From contig NC_061154.1 of the NCBI RefSeq assembly GCF_905220365.1, positions 5,456,001 through 5,520,000 of the forward strand: a stretch of 64,000 nt of DNA, written 5' to 3'. A program made the translations under genes and the position numbers. The DNA comes from Vanessa cardui (Eukaryota > Arthropoda > Insecta > Lepidoptera > Nymphalidae). The notes under the pieces are model-generated. The model had not been told where the DNA came from and made no database searches. It saw only the letters and a program-made list of their open reading frames with translations. Positions 25,501 to 39,600 of the stretch are shown here, piece by piece. Position 1 is the first letter of the stretch. Each line of letters starts with the position of its first letter.

Positions 25501-28500
25501 TGTGATCTATAAAGTTTTATGAATTTCGCAAGCGTAAGGCCGCGAGTTCTGCTGATTATACACTGTAAAAAATCTGTCTTCTCGATTCAAATGCCTTTAT
25601 ATTTTATACGCCATTATTTTCGCTGATATGGCTGCGCTATTATGTTTGGAACAGATTTGACATAGCATAATATGATAACATTATAAAATATGGGTAAAAC
25701 TTTTACCAATTTTTTTTTTTTGAAAAATTGAACACACAAGTTTAATAAAGTAAATGTTTAAAAATTTAAAGAAATTGAAGTAATGACTGGTTGTTTCTCA
25801 ATTTGTTTTTGATAATGTTATGTATGTATGCAAAAACACAAATGATTTTTCCAGATATTGATACGTCATACTATTAATACTGAAAACAAGCATAAATTTG
25901 TTACTCCGAGTATCCGATTACATAGGGTTACTAACGCTTTTGTGGAGCAATGTATACATTTTTATAACGGGATCATAGAAAACGTTCAAATATTTTCTAC
26001 TGTAAAATTTAAAAGAATTTTGAAGAGTGAGGTGATCGTCTCCCTATTTCAAATAGCGAAAATATGTTTATTGTTATTATATGAAAAAAAAAATAGTTGT
26101 AAAATTACTGAACCAGTAGTAGATTTCAGGGTATCAATAAGCATGTGTAACAATTCAATACTAAATAAAGATTATTGATTTTGACATTCACTTTAACTTC
26201 TATCACCGGATCGGAAACATATCAGATCAGAGAAGAACCGGCGAATGAAACTCCAAAATATTATTTCATACTTAATGTCTCACAACATATTCCTTACATA
26301 ATATAAGGCATAACCTTGCTAAAATAAATTTCCACATTAATAGCTGTTTTTATTACTCTTCAACACATTTTCGTTTTTTCCACTTTATCTAAAGAACGTA
26401 AAATAAAAAAAGGATTTTCAAATTCATCAACGGAATAAATAAAGTTAGAATATTGGCATGATAGAAAACCGTTTTCAATGTAAAAAAAAAAACTATTTTT
26501 TAATTAATCTTTGGTAAACGATCACACTCACCTTTACCTCGTTAACGTCAAAACATCTCGATGTAACTATATTTTAAGTAAACCGTGACAGTTCAATGTA
26601 AGTTCAGTTTACTAAGTCATGCCAATTCCCGGGATAATTTTTATGCTTCTGTTCATCAAAACACATAAATCCTTTAATTCAAATTCTCAGATATTTTCGT
26701 TTGTAACTGATTGTCACATCGGATTACGAGAGTTACAATGATTTTTTATTGTATATTTTGGCGGACGAGCATATGGGACACCTGATGGTAAGTGGTCACC
26801 ATCACCCATAGACAATGAAGCTGTAAGAAATGTTAACTATTCCTTACATCGTCAATGTGCCACCAACCTTGGAAACTAAGATGTTATGTCCCTTGTACCT
26901 GTAGTTACACTGGCTCACTGACCCTTCAAACCGGAATACAACAATACTGACTACTGTTATTTAGTTATATTTCTTTGTTCTTCTGATAATGTTTACAACA
27001 GTTCGTACGGGAGAATTTTATTTGTTTTCAAACTGAACAATATTGACGAACCAATTATTAATTATTAAAAAATAAATACAATTTTACGAGTAATATTTAC
27101 ATAATACTGTAATTTACTATGTAGTCGCATTTTACTGCATAACATATGTATGTGGTTGAATTAGTGATACGGTGAATCAAAAATAATCAAGATTAATCCT
27201 TAGAAAGTGATACTTACTCATTCTCGTGGAGCGATTAATCAATTATAAAGTCGGTTCCTTGCCTAAACGAATTAGAAAGTTAATAGAACACTTCAAGCAT
27301 CTTATTTATTGAGTTTGGTTGTTTTTGAATTTCAAACGCCTCGGGTCTTTCTTAAGCCATGTAGTTTCTCAAGGAATTTTGATTTGTCAAATGGAATTTA
27401 ACACAGAGTAGGTATGCTAAGTTTACTGACTTTAAAACTTCCTTTGTTCGCTGTATGGATATCAAAGTGTAGCTTATCATAAAAAGTAAGAATAATGTGA
27501 CCGTGTGTTTGAGTGCTATTATGTACTGGTATTCTGGCGGAGCATCGCGTCCATAGTAACTTACCAACCATATAATTATATGAAAGAAGGAATCATATCA
27601 GTATTCAATTGTTACTTACTGGGAGATTATAATAATATTTTATTCTGTAAACATTATAGGTAAAAATTTGTCACCGTAGTAAAAGTAATGAGAAGAATAG
27701 TCACTGCACAATATTGTTGTTTTGTTTATTGACGATTAATTAAGTTATGTTAAAGAACAATGAAATAACTGATTTCATTTGTTTTTTTTATTCAATATTC
27801 ACGTCACGGTTTCATGACAAACAAAGGGTATTTAATGTATTTTGTTCTGAGTCGAGACATCTAAAGTGTGTAAGATGTAAGTAACGAAGCAAGTTTCTTT
27901 ATATTCTTTGAATGTAATCTTTAGGGATTGACTAAAAGTAAAGCTTTTACATATGCGATACCTGAAATCATATTAGTTTTAAGGTAAATAAAAATTTTAA
28001 CCAAAAGAAAAACCAACTTCAAAAAAAAACACTTTTTAAAACAAATTAATATCCACGAACAAAACAAAAGTAATAAAAATAATTGCGTATTCAAAATATT
28101 TTTAGAGTCCTCCTTAGTAAAATGAAAAGAAAAATATTAGTAGCCACTATATTAGTTGACTTTTAAGTAGTCTAAGATTTTTCATACACGCACATTCCTA
28201 AAACAAATTTAAGATTTACATACATATATGGTTTTCATATGGATAACATCATCAGAACTGGAATAAATTACAATGGGATCACATGGGAAGCACCAGCTTT
28301 CGAACAAAGAAATAATTATCAAAATCGGTCCAGCCAGTGAAAAGCTATGAGGTAACAAACATTAAAAAAAATACAGACGAATTGATCACCTCTCCTTTTC
28401 GAAGTCGATTGAAAATAATCAGTGTTTTTACGCAAAGTACATTACTTTCCAATAACTAAAACATTCCCCAAAGATAATGCGTATTTATATATGGAAACAT

Positions 28501-31500
28501 ACTTTGTTTTCAATTATAGACATAGATCAACACATCGGATTTTCATATGTAGTGTATATACGCATATGTATATTTATATAGATATATCGACTTCTTGTTC
28601 CTCGCACACAATATCAAAGTTCACGAGACGATTAAATGTAAGCTATATCGGCCATTAGGCAGTTCCAGACTTTTGTTATCGGAGAAGCTTGTTAGCAAAC
28701 CTTGTCTTCGCATCTCTACACCTTAAGGTTAAGTTGATTTTATCAATTAATATAAAAATCGAAGTCAAGGTGAAAAATATATGTATCACAGAATCGTTTC
28801 CTTATTCGATAATCGAATTCAAATAATCGATACTATTAATGGAAATTAAAATGAAGATTTATCTTTGCATTTTATACTGACTGAGACAATGTGATTTTCC
28901 ACGTCTTTTTTTGGTGACAAAAACGTAAATTCTATTAAATTGGAAAATCAAAGTAACCGCTTAAAACAAAAGAGAGGTTTTCATTTTTCATCTTCAATCT
29001 CTATATTTAAATCTAAAATTAAACAACGGAGTGCCACAGTCCTTGCGTAGAATTTTTAAACAGTACAATTTTTACGAGGCGATGGAAAAACTCGCCACAG
29101 ACTTATTTATGTTATCACTTTATAAGAGAAATTAATGTATGCATGAAAAATATATAATATTTATGTTATTCTAAGATCATACAGAAAGCCATTTATTCTC
29201 ATCATTAAGTTTATGCATGCGTAAATATCACGAAACGTATATAATGTAATATATGGTGATGTTTTCAAAGAGTTTGATCCTTTCATGAAAATTTTACGTG
29301 TCCAGGGATTGGTATAAGGGAACGCCATTATATATAAATGTTTTTAAACGAGCAATATATAACGTACAACATTCATACAATATATACATAAAACAAAGTC
29401 GCTTACTGCTGTCTGACCCTATGTATGCTGAGATCCTTAAAATTACTCAACGGATTTTGATGCGGTTTTTTTAATAGAGAGATGATTCGAGAGGAATACT
29501 TCTGTTTTTAATACATGGACCATATTGCAGAGAATCACTGAGATTGTTAGATGTTACTAATGTGATGTCGTAAATAAAATAAATATATATATTTAGCATC
29601 AGTATTGCACTCGTGCGAAGCCGGAGCGGGTTTTTAGTACTATTATAAAACCGAAGACTGTGTTTGCTTGCTTGAACCAATAGTCCAACTTGAAATATAC
29701 GCAGATTATATAGGAATGTTGGATAAAATTCCGCGGCAAACCTTTTTATGTTAATTTTATTTTCACCTTTGGACAATGCCTTCCTTTTATTCTAAGATTA
29801 CTTATTCAACAACGCTGATTGAGAGCCAGTCGGTAAATATACTCGTGGCGTAATTACATCAGACACAGAGGTTTCATTGCGAAGCGTGTTTCAAAATTAC
29901 ACATTTCTACTACTATTTATAATTATCCGTAAGGAGAAGAAACAATTCTTGAATTAATTAATTTAAGATCAATTCATTATACAGTGCGTTAGTCAGGGTT
30001 TAGAAAGTTATGTAAAAAAATTGTTCCGATTTCGATTCGAAAGTTAAAAACTATTTTTCCGTTAGTTCTAGTTCAGAAGTAAAGCAAACAAATAACAAAT
30101 ACATCTGTACATAATATATATCCTCCTTTCTAGAATTTATAATATACTAGCGACCCGCCCTGGCTTCACACGGATGCAACAAACTCATACTAAATGGTTT
30201 AAAAATAACTACATATTTTTTTTATTTACGACATCACATAAGAAACTTCTAACATTATTAGTGTTTCTTTACTACATTATCCATTTGTTATATACAAAAA
30301 TATTTCTCTCGAATCTATCTATTAAAAAAACCTCATCAAAACCGTTTGCATAATTCTAAAGGTCTACGCATACATAGGGACAGACAGCGGTAAGCGACTT
30401 TGTTTGATAATATTATGTAATGATAATGATTAAATAACAAAAATAATCATTTGGAACCTTTTGAATTTACTTATACAGCAATTCTTTCAAATATATAAAA
30501 TATTACACAATAAAAAAAGTATAAGGGGTCTCTGCATAAGTAATAATAACAATAAAACGACATACACGTGTTTTGTACTGTACTCGCATAAAACCATATG
30601 AGCGCAATTTGTTTATGTAGATGTAGTAATAAGAAAAATGCTAATAAGGGAAGGCGCTGTAGCTTCGACACATTAATGAATACTCTATTAATACTTACAT
30701 ATTAAGCTTGTAATCAACTCTTGCGATACAAATAAGTACCGTCGACGACTACGATGTCATTAGCTATGTAATATATGTATATATTCTAGTGATTATTGTT
30801 ACATGACATTAATATCATTACCTTATACCTTGCCGAAATACAGTCACATTATATACGACATATTATCTTGTGATGTGATTTGATTACTTACGAATTATTA
30901 CATATAAAAAAAATGATAGGCCATTGCGCTTTTGAAAAGTTATTATCTTTCGAACTGACTTTCATATGAATCAAATTATATCAAAATAAGATAGGTAGCA
31001 AAGAAAGCGATCGTTATTTATATTTGCACTATATACTCGTACTTAATGTTTTTTTTCCTATTTTCAAAGTAGATATACGTGTTTTAGTTTGCAGAATTAT
31101 TTTTTAAATTTTGCAGTCGTATAATACAATTACAATTATATTATGAAATAATAAAAACTTCGTAGGTCAGAGTGTTATTTTTGAATAAGTTCTATGAACA
31201 GTTCAAGGTGGCCGCAAAAGCAGTCACGTGCAATGTCAGGCAAAGTGTACTTCCAGAGCTTTTATTGTGATGCTTAAGAATATTCGAACTACTTTCGAAA
31301 GGGGCTAGCGATTACACCGCTTTATAATTTTCATACTTTTGTGCCCTTGTAACTTGCCTAAATATTATGTTTTAAAACTTTTTTCTTTTAATATTTATGA
31401 AAATATTTTAGTCACTTGATGTGCTACCATTTGGAGGGCTCTTTTGTACATATATTTATCCTATTTATTGATAATAATCGATATTCAATATATTTTTTAA

Positions 31501-34500
31501 TGAATAACCACTTCTTTTGTCGGTATCGTTATACTAAGAAGCTAAAATAGGCTTAATGATGAACGGTGATGATTATAACGATTCTTAATTATTTACGAAA
31601 TATTATAATAGAAAGCAGTAGGGTTAGTGATGGTAAGTGGTCACAACTAACCATAGTGACATCAACATAAGTATGACTAGCACTATGATTTATGTTTAAT
31701 GGTATTACTATTGATAGATTATTCAGACAATGCAGCACTGGTTAACGCATATTTCCCCACAGTGTTTTTTATAGATATATATAATTGTACATACTGAATA
31801 TCGATGTTGTAGTTAATAACATAAGTGTCAAAAATTAAATAATATAATATTAAAGTCAAATGCGTTTATAATTTAAAATAAACTACATTAAAAACATTTC
31901 AGGGCTGGCTGTGGGCCCTCACGGGTCACCGACGGGAACCATGTATGAAACCAGATGTAGGAGGAGAGATGCAAGTGATGTTACCCAATCAAGCCCAGGA
32001 TATAATTAGTTCAGGCGACGTGTGCTTATTAGCTGAGAGTCCGTACAGGATACTTAGGGTAAGTATGACTTATATTGAACGACTATTATTTTGTAATACT
32101 TTTACATGTGTGATATTACAAATAATTATAAAGCTTTTCTTGTGTTTCTTGATCTGGTGATATATAAAAATTATCACCAAATAAAATTAATGTATATACT
32201 GTATATACGAGTAGAGAGATAAATAACGTGGAAATCCTGTATGAGTTGATATGATAGATCAAGGAGTCTGAATGACACTATAAGTAGCTAGTCTAAGAAA
32301 TAGTTCACACAAAAATTTAATCATGTTATCTAAACATTTATAAAGGAAACTTGCATCAATAAAATACTGATTAATTATTATTAGTTACAAAATATAACTA
32401 TAATAGTAATGACCTACATTTCGTCTAGGCATTGAAAAAAATGTGATTATGACTTAAAAATATTTAAAATCTTAAATATAATTTAATTTGAATTAAATCA
32501 ATCGACTAGGAATCACATAAGAAACTTTTGCTTTCATATAAGATTTAATAATTTATGGAAAAAGTATTTTAATTACAATAAATTTTAGATTATTTCATAT
32601 CAACTGATTCATCAGTATTAATACAAGGTTGCATTTATCGACAACCATATTTTTCTATGAAATGTTATTGATACTAAAATAAGATAAGAGATTCTATAAA
32701 AGGATTATAGATTTACAGCTTTTTCTCTGATTAGAGCAGTTAGTGTGCAGAAAGCACTCGTGATAACGTTATCTTTGTCGAGTTAAATTATGCTAATGAA
32801 CCGCTAACTGGTAAAAGTATCATCGATCGATACACGGCACCTATTCCGAACTGAAATGATTAAGTAAATCCAGTTTCCCTTTTTTCTTTGTCCTCCAACA
32901 CTTAATTCCCCATCCTTATGAAGTTAAACGATATAGGTAAGGTTTATATACACGAACGACGAACGAAATTCGTTTATTTTACAAAATAAATCTCATTTTC
33001 GCTTTCATTTTATGGTACGTCGTATTTTATCTTCTAATGTATTTACAATAATCTCATTACCACTGAAAAAAAATACACAAAAACAGCAATTCCAACAAAA
33101 TCAGAATATCACTAATTATAAGATTCATGGTTTGACATGGATAAATCTGTCACGTTAAAATGTAATTATTAATATGAAGTTCAATTTCTGGTGGTAAGTT
33201 CTTATAGGTAAGAAAATTAAATATATTCATATTTTTCCATTCAGCACAATAACCTGTAGTAGGGCTTAAAACCAATAAAGCTAGCAATGATGTGCTGATT
33301 TGGTCAAGGCGGAAATATCAAGGGAGACGAGCCCACTACGCAGGACATATATAGTACGACCTCAGGACTGGAAATAGGCCCAGGACTATGGATATTACGT
33401 GGCGAGACTAGGATTGAAGGTTGCATGAATTTTTTCGAGAGAAAAACCTGATAACTTTTTATCGATCCGACCTGGTTTTTAAACCCAGGATTTTGAAATA
33501 TACATCTATATATTTAGCCACTAAACCAACGAGGCAGTCGATAAAAAGTATCAATAGTATTCCAATGACAGTAGTTTGTTAAAATTGATACCAAAAATGT
33601 TGGAACAAATTGGTACTCGCGTTGTTAGAATAATGAGCTCATAGTTTTCTAGCACTACGTTTCTGGTTCTTATTTTGAAAACAGTAAATATTATTTAATA
33701 TGTTTTTTATCCGTCGCGTCGCTCAAACTTTTATTTCTTCGTATTTTAGTAGTCTTTTTTAATTTTAATAATGTGAACTTTTTGTTGTCTACAAATGCAT
33801 ATACATGTGCATACCTACGAGACTTTGAATTCAAAAAAAAGTTATTTCTATTTACCTTAAGTCTCATTAAAATCGAACGAACAGAACAAACACTGATAGA
33901 CAGACAAAAAAACATTTGAAAAATGTGTTTTTTTGACATGGCACCATGTAATCATACATAAGCACATAAAAAAGCGCTTAATTTAATATTACAAACAGAC
34001 TCCAATTTTATTATATTATATATATAGATGATATAGATATGTAGAAATACTCGCAGTGTAACCACATTGCGAGAACTCCTATTCCTCCATAAATATTTGC
34101 TTATTATGAAGATTGACAATATCAATAAAGTATTTCCCTCCATCTTTTCCATGACGCCTTACGCATTGAATACATGAGCAAGGTTGATATTTTCTATACA
34201 ATGTCTACGTTTTTATAGTATATTAATAGTCGCCCGCGGCTTCGCTTACGTTTTACTGTATTTGTTGTCATGTGTTAGAACTAGCGCGCACTGGTAACTT
34301 TTGTCACGGTGACTGTTTCGTCACTCTTGTCAAATCCGTTAATATGTACAGATGGAGACACAAATGTCACCCAATTGTCACGTCGTAACTTGCGCGCACC
34401 TCCATACATATTCATGGACTCGACAAGAGTGACGAAACAGCCACCGTGACAAAAGTTACCAGTGCGCGCTTGTTCTTAGGCAAAAAAGTAGTAAAGTTCA

Positions 34501-36613
34501 AGTTTGCCTCATACCAAGTTTCGTCAAATTCGGTTCAACGCTTTGGTCGTTAAATAGAGACAGATGGACAGGAAGAATTCACCATCGCCCATATACAATG
34601 GCAATGTAAGGTATATTAACCATTCCATACATCACTAATGTGCCACTAACCTTGGGAACTAATAATGTTATATACCTACTTCTGGCTATACTTACAAACT
34701 CACTCACTTCAAACTGAAACACAACAATATATAGTACCTACTGTTGTTTATCGGTAGAATATCTGATGTGTGTGGTACCTACCCTTATGATATAACTTTA
34801 TATTTATTGTCCGTGATTTAATAAGGTTGTATCACCACAGTAAACTATATAAAGCTGTTTGAAATATATTTTGTCACGCTCTCCGGTTCAATCTCATATA
34901 TTGTGGATATTTTGTTTTTCTAAACAAAAGTAAAGTGATATCGTTTATCTTAGATTTATTTAAAAACAAATAGATTTAACTTAACACGAAATTTGTAGAA
35001 CTTTATAGTACATTAACCTAACTAGTCAAATGCACACACATAATTAAAGTTACTATAAATAAAAATTTTAACAAAAAGAAAAACCTACTTCAAACAAAAC
35101 ACTATTTTAAAACAAATGATTATGCACAAAAAAGTAATAAAAATAATTGCGCATTCGACATATTTTTTAGAGTCCTCCTAAGTAAAATGAAATGAAAAAT
35201 ATTAGACTACTTAAAAGTCAATTTACGATTATATAACGTAGTTATAGTTATTGTTATATTAATAATCTCCTCCTTATTGAAGTCGGTTGAAAAGCGGAAT
35301 TAACATTTCTTTGTACCTGGATTGGATAGTTTGCAATTGGTTTTCTTGTAGCTTCCACTCCATTTTTCATACCATTAAAGGATGATTTTACGATGAATGG
35401 TAACATGTCCAGTCCCGGAACTCCAATATCCCCATATCAAGATACATCTAAATAAGTTCTACGGTTTAAGCTTGAAGAGAGACAGAATATACTTTCGTGA
35501 TGATAATATTATAAGGCATAATAACTCACGTCAATACTTTTTTTTTGTTATGGTATAAGTCAGCGGACGAGCATATGGGCCACCTGATGGCAAGTGGTCT
35601 CCATCGCCCATAGACAATGACGCTGTAAGAAATATTAACTACTCCTTACATCGTCAATGTGCCACCAACCTTGGGAACTAAGATGTTATGTCCCTTGAGC
35701 CTGTAGTTACACTGGCTCACTCACCCTTCAGACCGGAACACAACGATACTGAGTACTGTTATTTGGCGGTAGAATAACTGATGAGTGGGTGGCACCCAGA
35801 CGGGCTTGCACAAAGCCCTACCACCAAGTATATGTCGGAGATTAGTTAGGTTGTCAGCTTCCATTGCAATTAAACGCAGCCATTTCAATATTATTTATTA
35901 CATGATATTAACAATTTTATAAAATTAAGTAAATTCTTCGAAAGAGTGTCAATGCGATGTGTCGTTGCTAAAACAATCTTCGTTTCTAAAGCGTTCTTCT
36001 AGAAAATTCAAACATATGTATATTCACAATTACAACTTTTATAATTATTTATGCCAGTATTGCAAATTCATTCTTGAAATACAGTTTAATATTAAAATTG
36101 AATATTTATAAGATTCTTATTTATAAATACAGCTCTTAATCAAATACAAGTGAATTACTTAAAATAAGTAATATAAACCAACATTTCTATTACATAGTCC
36201 GTTATGACACATTATAGGTGGCGCTGTATGACGAATCCACATTTTAGTTTTACTTATTACATTGTAGTGTTTTACAAATTTACATAATAAAATAAAAACA
36301 TTAAAATGATAATTAACAATATATAATTATTAATTAATATCATTAATATTTTAAAACCATTGCCGATAAATGGTGACATGAGCTCACATCTTCCAAATAA
36401 TAAAACAATCAAATCTCTCTTAATTATCAGAGTCTGATAAATAACATCATCATGTTTACAAATAGCTATTAAAATACATATTTAAGCTTCTTAGACATTT
36501 ATCTAATTAAAATATAATAATAAGTATAAACGATAACTTAAAATATAAATATCGTTATTTAACAATCGTTACCGATAGATGGCGACATGCGCCCATATAT
36601 ACATATGGTAATA

Positions 36614-36645
<32 letters not shown>

Positions 36646-39600
36646 TTGGTTGTCTGTGTGTTTGTTCCGCTTAACTATTGGAATGACTAGGCAGATTTTG
36701 ATAGGACTTTCATAGACAAGTATCTGATGTTATAAGGAGTAACGTAGGATATAAAGTCACGCTGCAATGTCTAAATACTATCCGGTACCGCACGCAGGCT
36801 TCGCGCCTCAACCACTTCGACGTCACATCGAGTGCCTATTTTGTTTTTGTTTTTTTTCGCTGGAAAAACGCTTTACGCGCTTTTCCCACGTGATGGAAAG
36901 TGGGGGTAGGGAGTGGGACTCCCCGGTTTCCTGGACGCCGAGTGCGCCCAGGTCCATCGGGTTTACCCACTAAAAAACCAGCGGTACCCTTAAGGTCTCT
37001 CGGCGGGCGCCACGGGATCGCTTACGCATGCTACCGTGGCTCACATCGAGTGCCTCCCGCGAAGGAATTTAATGGACGAATTTTAGAACTGAAGGATAAC
37101 TTTATTATAATTCAACGCACACGAAGTTGTGGGCAGAGCTTTTAATTAATAAAATTAAAAAGATAATAATTGAGACATATTAACAAAATGACACGCTGTT
37201 TCACACTTCTAGGAATTTGTACTCGTTTTTGAATTTGTATGTTCTTTGCTTTTCTATAATGCTTCGAACGGTCCATCTCCCTTTTGTTTTATAATCTGTG
37301 AGGTTAATTGCTCGACGTAATATTTATTTAAGCTCTGGAGTTTAGACAACCGCACATATTTGTGGCTAATTATTACAATAAATAGTCATTAATCATTTAT
37401 CCAGTGAAGAAGTTTTCAAATGATATATAATATAATTTCATAGTAAATATGCAATAAGTATATATAATTAATTTTTAATATGGAAAGTCAACGAACAATA
37501 TATGATGTTATCGTGAAAGTAATATGAAGGTGTAGGATGTAACACCTTTTAATTAATGCTCATCAAGTTAAAACACCCTATTCTTGGTATCCACGATACT
37601 TTTATACTATTATTATTATAGGGCAAAAAATACTTTTTGTCGTAAAAGTTCAACGAACTCTGAATCCGTTTATCAAAATTTCTAATGTTCATAGTAGCGA
37701 CCAACAGTGTAACTATTAATGAAACATTTATATTTACGTATATAAGTATATATGTTCAATTGCTTCGGACGTTTTCTTGTAATTTTGCATTTATGCCATT
37801 GCGTTGCATTAGCATATTACTGTACAATTTAATTTTTCTGCCACGGCAGCTATTATCAAACATACATAAAGTACTCATTTTCTATTGTTAACAATTAGGA
37901 AAATCTAAAAGCGAACGATACGACGTGATATCTATTTATATATCATATTTATTTTATATGTATACGTATGTTTGTATATTTATATACAATACGTGTTTTT
38001 TTGTTATTAATTAAAATTAAAGTACACGCAACAAGATAGCCGATATAATCAAAATAGTCAGTTAATGAAACTAATCATTCAAAAGAAATGATACAAAATT
38101 TTATTGTATGGTAGGAAAATTAAAAATAGGATTAGTTGTTGTTTTTGCAGATTTTTATCAAATTAAATCAATTTTTGAAACGTACAATATTAGTCTTTAA
38201 AATATTGCGCATATTTTTGTATGTTTGATGTAAAGAATATACATATATAATTATATAAAAAATACAAATTAAATTTGATTTACCCACCCGTATTTAGCGA
38301 CATTTTTTTGCAGTCCTATAGATGTTATTACACACATTTTAAGATAGAACAGTAAATAAGTGCTCATGATTAATCTCGCTTATAATTAAATTGTATCGTA
38401 GTTCTGCAAATATGCAGTATTTACAAATGTAATTAGAATTCATGCAAATGTAAACCGGGCTGTTAAAACAGGTTCAATTTTGGATACAATAGCTGCACGA
38501 GATATAGTTCCACAGATTTATCGTTACGAGATAAACTTAATACATAATTATATTCTTACAGCTGAGATGGCCCAGTGGTTAGAACGCGTGCATCTTAACC
38601 GATGATTGCGGGTTCAAACCCAGGCAAGCACCGCTATATATATATATGTGTTTAATTTATGTTTGTAATTCATCTCGTGCTCGGCGGTGAAGGAAAACAT
38701 CGTGAGGAAACCTGCATGTGTCTAATTTCATCGAAATTCTGCCACATGTGCATTCCACCAACCCGCATTGGAACATTGTGGTGGAATATGTTCCAAACCC
38801 TCTCCTTAATGGAAGAGGAGGCCTTATCTCAGCAGTGGGAAATTTACAGGCTGTTACTTTACTTTACTTTACTTTTTATTCTTACATATTTCTTAATAAT
38901 CAATAAATAATGTTTCAGTCACTAGTACAAGAATTTATAATTTAGAAAAGTCAAATAAAGAACATAGTTTCGTATAAAAATATTAATATGAATGCATATT
39001 TATTCAAGAAATAACAATAAACTTGTAACCCCTACTTTCCGTTTTTGGGCAATGCTATACACATTTATAGTAAGTTACCGAGAAACATAATCTAAAATTT
39101 AAAAAGTTTATTATAATACTACATTGATAAATTTTAACAGGCTAAATAATTAAATATTCAATTTCTAATAAATTCTTATTGGTTGACTTTGATTGATTGA
39201 TTATCTGGCTGATTATTGGACTTCCATTCCGAACGTTTGATAACTTTGAATTTAATTTAGTTTGTATAATAGCAATTCAATTGTGCTTTCCTTTATAAAG
39301 GCCTTACAAAAATAATATGTATTTATTAAGTATAAGGAGTCAGAGTAAGGAATAGTGCAACAGTATGAATTAAATATGAATTTAATTTATTTAACATTAA
39401 CTCGGAAAGGAACGGAACTTATTTTTGAATTTTATGAAAAAAATATTACATCAAAATTTTATTTTAATTAGAAATCACATTTATCGTTACAATAAGAATT
39501 ACCTATTTTACTATAAATAGATTATTACTATTTAAGTGTATACGCAATCGAAGCCTATTTTTAATTGTGTCGCAGAAGTTAAACTCTTTACCCCTGTATA

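Larger units (their letters stand above)
19599..31902 (+). other. TrpA1 intron 1 (12.3 kb)
   Basis: Starts GTAAGT, ends TTTCAG. It holds two MITE-like elements close to exon 1, a family A SINE, a LINE fragment, and families B, D and E. Between them (20.9-25.1 and 30.4-31.9 kb) I see AT-rich sequence without exon-like blocks. Confidence 0.55.

Noticed and set aside
36767..37145. Overlapping open frames rich in Gly, Pro and Arg
   Set aside because: They are the antisense of a family C retroelement with an exact 15-bp duplication. The same peptide recurs at 57.8 kb.
38560..38640. tRNA gene
   Set aside because: Box A and B motifs are present but belong to a 316-bp SINE with tail and target duplication. 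The cloverleaf is not closed by a proper acceptor stem. The same holds for the other family A and G heads.
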